Assembly: GCA_045590415.1 (NCBI GenBank)
Contig: JAZNRA010000126.1
Location: 1-8,486 of the forward strand
Length of the DNA stretch: 8,486 nucleotides
Direction: 5' to 3'
From: RGIG3009 sp045590415
GTDB lineage: Bacteria > Bacillota > Clostridia > Oscillospirales > Acutalibacteraceae
Shown: positions 1 to 5,283 of the stretch, one piece after another
Layout of the letters: every line of letters starts with the position of its first letter
Numbering within the stretch: the stretch's first letter is position 1
Program-made: the position numbers and the translations under genes
The notes under the pieces: generated by a model
What the model saw: only the letters and a program-made list of their open reading frames with translations
Told to the model about the DNA's origin: nothing
The model's database searches: none

Positions 1-2085
1 CACAGAACGACATGGCTACGATCCGACTTCACGGCCGCAGAAGGCACCATCGAGTGCAAGTTCTGGGGCTTGGGCGGCGACGGTACGGTTGGCGCGAACA
101 AGAACTCCATCAAAATCATCGGTGACCACACCGACAAATACGTGCAGGCATACTTCCAGTATGACTCCAAGAAGACCGGCGGTATCACCATTTCGCACCT
201 GCGTTTTGGCGATCAGCCGATCAAGAGCCCTTACTACATTAACAAGGCCGACTTCGTGGCTTGCCACAACCCGTCCTACGTTATTAAGGGCTATAAGATG
301 GTTAACGACGTCAAACCCGGCGGTGTCTTCATGATCAACTGCCAGTGGTCGGCAGAAGAGTTGGCGGAGCATCTTGATGCGGAGGCCAAGCGCTACATTG
401 CGAAGAACAACGTGCAGCTCTACACCATCAACGCGATCGATCTCGCAATGCAGATCGGTATGGGCAAACGCACCAACACCATTCTGCAGTCTGCGTTCTT
501 CACGCTGGCAAACGTTATGCCGCAGGAAGATGCGATTCGGTATATGAAGGAAGCGGCAACCAAGTCCTATTCCAAGAAGGGTATGGACGTTGTCGAAATG
601 AACCACAAGGCGATCGACGCCGGCGCTACCGCGTTCGTGAAGATCGACGTGCCGGCTGACTGGGCTACCGCTGAAGATAAGTCTGTTGTCGAGACCGAGA
701 ACGGTCCTGCCAAGTTGGTGAAGATGGTGGACAACATCATGAAACCCGTGGGCAAGATGGACGGCGATTCTCTGCCGGTTTCCGCGTTTGTGGATCATGC
801 TGACGGTACCTTTGAGCAAGGTGCTTCCGCTTATGAGAAGCGTGCGGTTGCGGTTCTCGTTCCCGAGTGGGATGCCACCACTTGTGCAAAATGTAACAAG
901 TGCGCCTTCGTTTGCCCGCATGCAACGATTCGTCCGTTCGCCCTGAACGAAGAAGAAGTTGCGGCTGCTCCGGAAGCTATGAAGAAAGCTCCGAAGCCGG
1001 TTATCAAAACCAATTACACCTACACCATGGCGGTATCGCCGATGGATTGTATGGGTTGCGGCGTCTGTGTCGGCGTTTGCCCGACCAACTCCCTGAAGAT
1101 GGTATCCCGCGAGTCGCAGGATGCACAGCAGGAAGTGTTCGATTACTGTGTGGCTAAGGTTTCCGAGAAACCGGAGATCCAGGGCAACACCGTTATCAGC
1201 AGCCAGTACAAGCAGCCCTTGCTTGAGTTCTCCGGTTCCTGCGCGGGTTGCGCCGAGACCGCGTATGCTCGCTTGATCACCCAGTTGTTCGGTGACAGAA
1301 TGTATATCTCCAATGCGACCGGTTGTTCCTCCATCTGGGGCGGTCCTGCGGCTACTTCGCCGTACACCGTCAACAAGGACGGCCACGGTCCTGCATGGGC
1401 GAACTCCTTGTTCGAGGACAACGCCGAGCACGGCTTCGGTATGTACCTCGGTCAGAAAGCCATCCGCGCCAGCTTGATCGAGCAGGTTGAGGAAATGGCA
1501 AAATCCGAGAAAGCATCCGAGGAGTTCAAGGCGGCTGCCGAAGCTTACCTGAGCACCGTCAACAACGGCGCTGAGAACACCAAGGCCACCAAGGCATTGG
1601 TCGTCGAACTGGAAAAAGCGGCGGCAGAAGGTTGCCCGACTGCTCCGGCTATTCTGGAGAAGAAAGAGTATCTGTCCAAGAAGTCCGTCTGGGTATTCGG
1701 CGGTGACGGTTGGGCATACGATATCGGCTTCGGCGGTGTGGACCACGTCCTCGCTTCCGGTGAAGATGTCAACATCATGGTCTTCGATACCGAGGTGTAC
1801 TCCAACACCGGCGGTCAGGCCTCCAAGGCCTCGCAGATCGGTCAGGTGGCACAGTTTGCCGCTGCCGGTAAAGCGATCGCCAAGAAGAGTCTTGCGGAGA
1901 TCGCGATGTCCTACGGTTACGTCTACGTGGCACAGATCGCCATGGGTGCTGACATGAATCAGACCATCAAGGCGATCGCGGAAGCCGAGGCGTATCCGGG
2001 CCCGTCCCTGATCATCGGTTACGCTCCCTGTGAGATGCACAGCATCAAGGGCGGCATGGTCAACTGCCAGGCCGAGATGAAGTAG
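1..2085 (+). CDS. nifJ: Pyruvate:ferredoxin (flavodoxin) oxidoreductase, 5'-truncated by the window edge and ended by an in-frame TAG
   Basis: Cytoplasmic enzyme that converts pyruvate and CoA to acetyl-CoA and CO2, passing electrons to ferredoxin or flavodoxin. The frame is open from base 1, so the true start lies upstream; 694 codons are visible of a family length near 1,170-1,200. Numbering codons from base 1, I see CKFWGLGGDGTVGANK from residue 19, two ferredoxin-like CxxCxxCxxxC clusters (C295-C305 and C350-C360), and the proximal-cluster cysteines C414, C417, C442 and C677, whose spacing closely follows the Desulfovibrio africanus enzyme (812/815/840/1071). The thiamine diphosphate motif runs from GDG (568-570) to N602 in VYSNTGG. 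All redox and cofactor residues expected in this part are present. Codon use is strongly biased, as in highly expressed genes: TTA, CTA and TCA are essentially absent. The stop at 2083-2085 is premature relative to the family; the tail continues in the same frame to 2325. Confidence 0.95.
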   Translation, partial: HRTTWLRSDFTAAEGTIECKFWGLGGDGTVGANKNSIKIIGDHTDKYVQAYFQYDSKKTGGITISHLRFGDQPIKSPYYINKADFVACHNPSYVIKGYKMVNDVKPGGVFMINCQWSAEELAEHLDAEAKRYIAKNNVQLYTINAIDLAMQIGMGKRTNTILQSAFFTLANVMPQEDAIRYMKEAATKSYSKKGMDVVEMNHKAIDAGATAFVKIDVPADWATAEDKSVVETENGPAKLVKMVDNIMKPVGKMDGDSLPVSAFVDHADGTFEQGASAYEKRAVAVLVPEWDATTCAKCNKCAFVCPHATIRPFALNEEEVAAAPEAMKKAPKPVIKTNYTYTMAVSPMDCMGCGVCVGVCPTNSLKMVSRESQDAQQEVFDYCVAKVSEKPEIQGNTVISSQYKQPLLEFSGSCAGCAETAYARLITQLFGDRMYISNATGCSSIWGGPAATSPYTVNKDGHGPAWANSLFEDNAEHGFGMYLGQKAIRASLIEQVEEMAKSEKASEEFKAAAEAYLSTVNNGAENTKATKALVVELEKAAAEGCPTAPAILEKKEYLSKKSVWVFGGDGWAYDIGFGGVDHVLASGEDVNIMVFDTEVYSNTGGQASKASQIGQVAQFAAAGKAIAKKSLAEIAMSYGYVYVAQIAMGADMNQTIKAIAEAEAYPGPSLIIGYAPCEMHSIKGGMVNCQAEMK
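2083..2085 (+). other. In-frame TAG interrupting the PFOR reading frame
   Basis: The codons around it read Q-A-E-M-K-TAG-A-G-D-C-G-Y-W. In intact relatives this stretch continues roughly as E-x-K-x-A-V-E-x-G-Y-W, so the TAG sits at a variable position often filled by Lys, Arg, Leu or Glu. One base change from AAG, GAG or CAG would make it. The frame is not shifted. It may be a nonsense mutation, a sequencing or assembly error, or a read-through codon; the sequence alone cannot decide. DUF58 downstream also ends in TAG, at the expected place and with the next ribosome binding site overlapping it, so TAG appears to work as a stop in this genome. Confidence 0.85.
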
Positions 2086-2325
2086 GCCGGGGATTGCGGT
2101 TACTGGAATATGTTCCGCTTCAATCCGGCTGCCGACAAGAAATTTGTTATCGACAGCAAGGAGCCGTCCACCAGCTATCGTGACTTCATCATGAACGAGG
2201 CGCGTTATTCCTCGCTGACTCGCTCCTTCCCCGAGCGTGCCGAGGCGCTGTTCACCGAAGCCGAAGCGGCTGCCATGAAGCGTTACGATCACTTGCTCAA
2301 ACTGCAAGCGCTCTATAACGAATAA
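2086..2325 (+). pseudogene. nifJ: C-terminal tail of PFOR, separated from the body by the TAG
   Basis: The 79 codons after the TAG, in the same frame, match the PFOR C-terminus: a GYWNMFRFNP segment, then VIDSKEP, then YRDFIMNEARYSSLTRSFPERA, ending with a charged helix and a TAA at 2323-2325. Codon use matches the body of the gene and the frame is clean, so any disruption is recent or the codon is read through. An ATG at 2110 could in principle allow reinitiation, but the only purine-rich stretch upstream (GGGGA near 2089) is badly placed, about 16 bases away. I treat this as part of one gene, not a separate protein. Confidence 0.85.
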
Positions 2326-2339
2326 TCCTTCACAAATCA

Positions 2340-2375
2340 CCCGCTCTGCCGAGTTCGGCAGGGCGGGTTTTGTTT
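2340..2375 (+). terminator. Intrinsic terminator after PFOR
   Basis: The arms CCCGCTCTGCCGA (2340-2352) and TCGGCAGGGCGGG (2355-2367) pair over 13 positions with one T-G wobble, around a very short GT centre (effectively a 4-base loop). The stem is followed by TTTTGTTT. It lies 15 bases after the TAA at 2325, which supports 2325 as the real 3' end of the PFOR transcript unit. Confidence 0.9.
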
Positions 2376-2400
2376 GGTGCCTTTAGGCGTGGAAATAACC

Positions 2401-2417
2401 CCCCAGTTCTACTGGGG
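2401..2417. repeat. Short perfect hairpin, CCCCAGT-TCT-ACTGGGG
   Basis: Seven-base-pair perfect inverted repeat with a TCT loop and no T-tract after it, so it is not an obvious terminator. It is the first of several small hairpins between 2376 and 2760, a stretch with no supportable gene. Confidence 0.6.
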
Positions 2418-2440
2418 CAAGATAAAAGAGCGGAGCAAAT

Positions 2441-2496
2441 CCTTGCCTCCCCTTGTCAGGGGAGGTGGATTTTGCCGTAGGCAAAAGACGGAGGGG
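2441..2496. repeat. Palindromic intergenic repeat unit with two hairpins
   Basis: The first hairpin is CCTCCCC (2446-2452) paired with GGGGAGG (2459-2465) around TTGTCA. The second is TTTTGCC (2470-2476) paired with GGCAAAA (2480-2486) around GTA. The unit closes with GACGGAGGGGT. From memory, this layout (GTCAGGGGAGG, a variable small hairpin, then GACGGAGGGG) resembles short non-coding repeats scattered between genes in gut Clostridia. No second copy lies in this window apart from the related flanks of the next element. Confidence 0.5.
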
Positions 2497-2511
2497 TAAT
2501 CGTTGTTATCT

Positions 2512-2617
2512 CTCCCTCAGTCTCGCTGCGGCTCGGTCCACCCGCGGTAGTGAATGACAGTCCACCGACTGTCATTCACTACCGCGGGACGTCGCTTCGC
2601 CACCTCGTCAGAGGGAG
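2512..2617. repeat. MITE-like imperfect inverted repeat of about 106 bp
   Basis: The ends are CTCCCTC (2512-2518) and its complement GAGGGAG (2611-2617). Between them the two halves are loosely complementary, and the centre is a perfect 22-bp palindrome (listed separately). The right flank, CACCTCGTCAGAGGGAG, shares the GTCAG-GGAG theme of the unit at 2441-2496. It encodes no protein, so if mobile it would depend on a transposase elsewhere. I cannot identify target-site duplications with confidence. Confidence 0.5.
2541..2588. repeat. Perfect 22-bp palindrome with CACC tetraloop
   Basis: The left arm 2541-2562 starts CCCGCGGTAGTG and ends GACAGTC. The right arm 2567-2588 is its exact reverse complement, and the loop is CACC (2563-2566). 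Perfect pairing over 22 bp would form a very stable hairpin in DNA or RNA. There is no T-tract, so it is not a canonical terminator. Confidence 0.9.
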
Positions 2618-2639
2618 CCGAGAAAAAGCTGAGCACAGG

Positions 2640-2757
2640 ACCCGTTTACGGGTGGTAGTGCGGGTGATGCGATAATAATGTTCAGTGCCCCTTTTAGGGG
2701 CTAAGCCGGTATCAACCTCTTCCAGGGGCTGTGCAAACCACCAGTTTACTGGTGGTT
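2640..2757. repeat. Cluster of three short hairpins with T-rich loops
   Basis: Three separate perfect inverted repeats share one design. ACCCG-TTTA-CGGGT is at 2640-2653, GCCCCT-TTT-AGGGGC at 2687-2701, and AACCACCAG-TTTA-CTGGTGGTT at 2736-2757. With the hairpin at 2401-2417 this makes four simple arm-loop-arm units around TTTA or a similar loop. None is followed by a U-tract. Their role is unknown; no gene is visible in 2376-2856. Confidence 0.6.
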
Positions 2758-2789
2758 ATGATTAACAAATTAACTCGCGACGAAAAATA

Positions 2790-2818
2790 TTGCCTTTTTT
2801 CTCACTCCGTGATAAAAT
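2790..2818 (+). promoter_or_regulatory. Predicted sigma-A promoter for the moxR operon
   Basis: A -35 box TTGCCT (2790-2795) and a -10 box TAAAAT (2813-2818) are separated by exactly 17 bases, in AT-rich sequence 39 bases upstream of the moxR start. It is the only well-matched promoter in the intergenic stretch. The preceding PFOR terminator implies that moxR is transcribed on its own. Confidence 0.65.
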
Positions 2819-2856
2819 AATATGTCTGTATTTTTGTATAAGCGAGGAGAGTTATC

Positions 2857-3801
2857 ATGGGAAAGAACTATTACCAAGTTGCCTTGGACATTCAAGAACA
2901 AATAAAAACCGTCGTCCTGGGAAAAGATGAGGTTATTAACAAGATTCTTGCCGCAACCTTGGCGGGAGGACACATTTTGCTTGACGATATTCCCGGTGTC
3001 GGTAAAACGACGTTAGCGCTTGCGTTTTCCCGCGCAACGAGCATGGACTATCATCGGCTTCAGTTCACGCCCGACGTTTTGCCTACCGACGTGACGGGCT
3101 TTACGATCTATGATAAGAAAACGGACTCCTTCCAGTATAAAGAGGGCGTGGCATTCTGCAATCTTTTCCTTGCCGACGAAATCAACAGAACGTCATCAAA
3201 GACCCAATCGGCGCTTCTGGAGTTGATGGAAGAAGGCAAGATCACCGTCGACGGTGTGGTGCACCCCTTGCCCGATCCGTACGTTGTTATCGCTACGGAG
3301 AATCCGATCGGCTCCGTGGGCACGCAAATGCTGCCCGATTCGCAGCTTGACCGCTTTATGCTGTGTGTCTCTATGGGGTATCCCTCCCTCGCGGATGAGG
3401 TGGCGATCTTAAAAGATAGGCAGGGCCAAAATCCGCTTGAATCGGTGCAGGCCGTTGCAGACAAAGACGACATCAAAGCGATGCGGGATATCGTTAAGGG
3501 CATCTATATGCACGATAAAATATACAATTATATTGCGGCTATTGCGGATGAGACCCGCAGAAACGAAATGTTTAAGCTCGGGCTCAGTCCGCGCGGAACG
3601 CTCACTCTTGCCAGAGTGTCGCGCGCCGTTGCCTTTCTGCGCGGCAGAGGGTTCGTTATTCCCGATGATATTGCTTACATATTCCGCGATGTGGCGGCCC
3701 ATCGCATTGTGTTGAGCCCTAAAGCAAAAATCTCCGGCCTTTCAGTGGACGACATTTTGACAAGCGTACTTGAAAAGGTTCCGGTACCGAAGATGTCATA
3801 A
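2857..3801 (+). CDS. MoxR-family AAA+ ATPase
   Basis: Cytoplasmic ATPase of 314 residues, the usual MoxR length, thought to act as a chaperone or activator for partner proteins encoded nearby. The Walker A motif GVGKTT is at 47-52, Walker B LFLADEIN at 103-110, the sensor 1 region ATENPI at 146-151, an arginine-finger segment SQLDRFML at 162-169, and the sensor 2 region GLSPRGTLTLAR lies in the C-terminal lid. The ATG at 2857 follows AGGAGA (2845-2850) at 6 bases, which fixes the start. It leads the gene set MoxR, DUF58, transglutaminase, a common bacterial grouping. The biochemical target is unknown; envelope maintenance is an inference from the membrane-bound partners. All ATPase motifs are intact. 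Confidence 0.95.
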   Translation: MGKNYYQVALDIQEQIKTVVLGKDEVINKILAATLAGGHILLDDIPGVGKTTLALAFSRATSMDYHRLQFTPDVLPTDVTGFTIYDKKTDSFQYKEGVAFCNLFLADEINRTSSKTQSALLELMEEGKITVDGVVHPLPDPYVVIATENPIGSVGTQMLPDSQLDRFMLCVSMGYPSLADEVAILKDRQGQNPLESVQAVADKDDIKAMRDIVKGIYMHDKIYNYIAAIADETRRNEMFKLGLSPRGTLTLARVSRAVAFLRGRGFVIPDDIAYIFRDVAAHRIVLSPKAKISGLSVDDILTSVLEKVPVPKMS

Positions 3802-4076
3802 GAGGTGACACGATCCACTCGAAACTGCCGCCAAGCGGTTGACGTCGGGTCTTTTCACCCTGTTCGATCTTGCAAGGCGCCAGCATTGCTTCACTCGAAC
3901 AAACCTAAAATCCCTTGAAATCTCCTCGCTTTGCGGCCGCAGATTTTAAAAAGAGGCGATTTTAGTTCAGTCAAGGCAAAAACGCAGCGAATACTGCCGT
4001 GTTCGCGAGTATTTTAACGAAGGATGAGCGAAAAGTGCCCTTTTTAAAACAAGGTTTAAATGAGTCGCATCACCTT
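3802..4076. repeat. Self-complementary intergenic element between moxR and DUF58
   Basis: This gap of nearly 290 bases is long for a gene unit of this type. It has no convincing gene and no clear terminator. It is organised around a perfect 10-base palindrome TGCGGCCGCA (3932-3941). CTAAAATC (3905-3912) pairs with GATTTTAG (3958-3965), and AAATCT (3918-3923) pairs with AGATTT (3941-3946), both centred within a few bases of the palindrome. Further out, GTTCGA and TCGAAC bracket about 27 bases upstream of the centre. The two outer halves, compared in opposite orientation, look like diverged versions of one sequence. It could be a degenerate palindromic insertion or a structured leader for DUF58. 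GAGGTGA directly after the moxR stop (3802-3808) looks like a ribosome binding site with no gene behind it. Confidence 0.45.
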
Positions 4077-4090
4077 AAGGATGAGGACAG

Positions 4091-5275
4091 ATGACAAAAG
4101 AAAAGCTTATTTATTTAGCAGTCGCTGTTGTTTCGGGCGTGTTTTTTGTCCTTTATCGCGACATGCTTGCGCTCGTTTTGTTTTTGGTTATTTTAGCGAT
4201 ACCTTTCCTGCTTTTTTTCATTACCGTTTTGATGCGTTTGGGCGTTCGCGTTCGAGTGGAGACCGATCGCACGGTGTATTCCGGCGAGGAAACGGCAACG
4301 GTATCGCTTGAAATTTCCAACTATTCCCTATTGCCTGTTTCGCAAATAACAGTGTTTGCCAATTACAAAAACGCGTTCTTTAAACATTACGACGTCGGTG
4401 AGTTTCAGTTCTTTGCGCCGCCGCTTTCGAAAAACCGCTATGAAATCGAAATCCGATCGCGCCACGCGGGAAAAATTGACGTTTTCTTTAAGAAAGCGCG
4501 AGTTTTCGATTATTTCGGTGTGTTTTCGCTTCCAATAAGGATGAAAAAGCGCGTGTCGGTCTCGTTTTTGCCGCGGGTACATTCTATTGAGCCGACCTTA
4601 CGCAAGAACACGTATACCGCCAGCGAGACCAACTTGTATTCCCAACACAAGCCGGGTGATGATCCGGCAGAGGTCTTTGCCATCCGTGAGTACGTTGATG
4701 GAGACAAACTTAGCAGAATTCACTGGAAATTAACCTCAAAGCAAGATAAATATATGGTCAAGGATTACAGTTTGCCGATAAACGAAGCGGTGCTCATTTT
4801 GCCCGAGCTTGTTTTTGATGAAGGGAACGAAACCAATCTTGACCTCATTGACTCGGTTTTAGAAATTGCCTTTTCCCTGTCGCACACCTTGATCGAGCGC
4901 AAAACCTTGCACGCGATCGGTTATTACAACGCCGAAGTGGACAAGGTTTGTGTGCAAAAGATAGGCGATCTTGACGATCTGTATTCCGTGTTCGGGGAGA
5001 TCTTCAACACGTCGACGTACTATAACAAGCCCGTTTTAGCGAACATGGATCCCGAGCTGCAGCAGAACATGTCTCACGTTGTTTATATTTCTGCGAATGT
5101 GACGGCGGAACGATGCAACGTGTTGTCCGCCGATAAAAGCGAAGCACTGCTTTACACGGTTATTAACGTTGTTGATGAGAATGCTGTTTGTACCGAGGTC
5201 AGCAGCGAGGGGCTTAACTGCATTTCTGTGAAAAAAAGCGGCGTCGTACAGTGCCTTAACGATGCGGTTTTATAG
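4091..5275 (+). CDS. DUF58 domain membrane protein
   Basis: A 394-residue protein with two hydrophobic segments near the N-terminus (about residues 5-22 and 24-48) that anchor it to the membrane. A beta-rich region follows (about 52-165), then the DUF58 signature GDDPAEVFAIREYVDGDKLS with RIHWK (about 189-213) and a C-terminal half probably forming a von Willebrand A-like fold. The biochemical role of DUF58 is unsettled; it regularly accompanies MoxR ATPases and is presumed to be their membrane partner. The ATG at 4091 has TAAGGA (4076-4081) 9 bases upstream, and GAGGA sits closer (4083-4087). An overlapping frame starting at 4060 is rejected because the DUF58 frame carries the family signature. 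It ends in TAG at 5273-5275, 8 bases before the next gene. Confidence 0.92.
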   Translation: MTKEKLIYLAVAVVSGVFFVLYRDMLALVLFLVILAIPFLLFFITVLMRLGVRVRVETDRTVYSGEETATVSLEISNYSLLPVSQITVFANYKNAFFKHYDVGEFQFFAPPLSKNRYEIEIRSRHAGKIDVFFKKARVFDYFGVFSLPIRMKKRVSVSFLPRVHSIEPTLRKNTYTASETNLYSQHKPGDDPAEVFAIREYVDGDKLSRIHWKLTSKQDKYMVKDYSLPINEAVLILPELVFDEGNETNLDLIDSVLEIAFSLSHTLIERKTLHAIGYYNAEVDKVCVQKIGDLDDLYSVFGEIFNTSTYYNKPVLANMDPELQQNMSHVVYISANVTAERCNVLSADKSEALLYTVINVVDENAVCTEVSSEGLNCISVKKSGVVQCLNDAVL

Positions 5276-5278
5276 GAG
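5274..5278 (+). promoter_or_regulatory. Ribosome binding site overlapping the DUF58 stop codon
   Basis: AGGAG shares its first two bases with the TAG stop of DUF58 and lies 5 bases before the ATG at 5284. This arrangement favours translational coupling of DUF58 and the transglutaminase-like gene and fixes the start of the latter. Confidence 0.8.
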
Positions 5279-5283
5279 TTATC

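Noticed and set aside
2110..2325. Independent 71-codon gene starting at ATG 2110
   Set aside because: Its sequence is the known C-terminal tail of PFOR in the same frame, and no well-placed ribosome binding site precedes the ATG.
16..2340. A 774-codon open frame on the minus strand covering all of the PFOR gene
   Set aside because: It is aligned codon-on-codon with PFOR and stays open because that gene avoids TTA, CTA and TCA codons, whose complements are stops. It ends exactly where PFOR has a CTA at 16-18. The protein is not recognisable as any family.
2401..2757. CRISPR array or tandem terminators
   Set aside because: There are no repeated units of constant length with spacers, and the hairpins lack U-tracts; only the structure at 2340-2375 fits a terminator.
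3805..3920. Short frame from GTG 3805 after moxR
   Set aside because: About 36 codons with no family resemblance, overlapping the putative ribosome binding site itself and running into the palindromic element.
4060..4311. Open frame beginning at ATG 4060
   Set aside because: It overlaps the DUF58 gene in another frame; the DUF58 frame has the family signature and good ribosome binding sites.
4091..5275. Genome-wide recoding of TAG as an amino acid
   Set aside because: DUF58 ends in TAG at the length expected for the family, with the next gene's ribosome binding site overlapping it. Reading through would add only a few residues before a TGA, so this is not decisive, but nothing here positively supports recoding.
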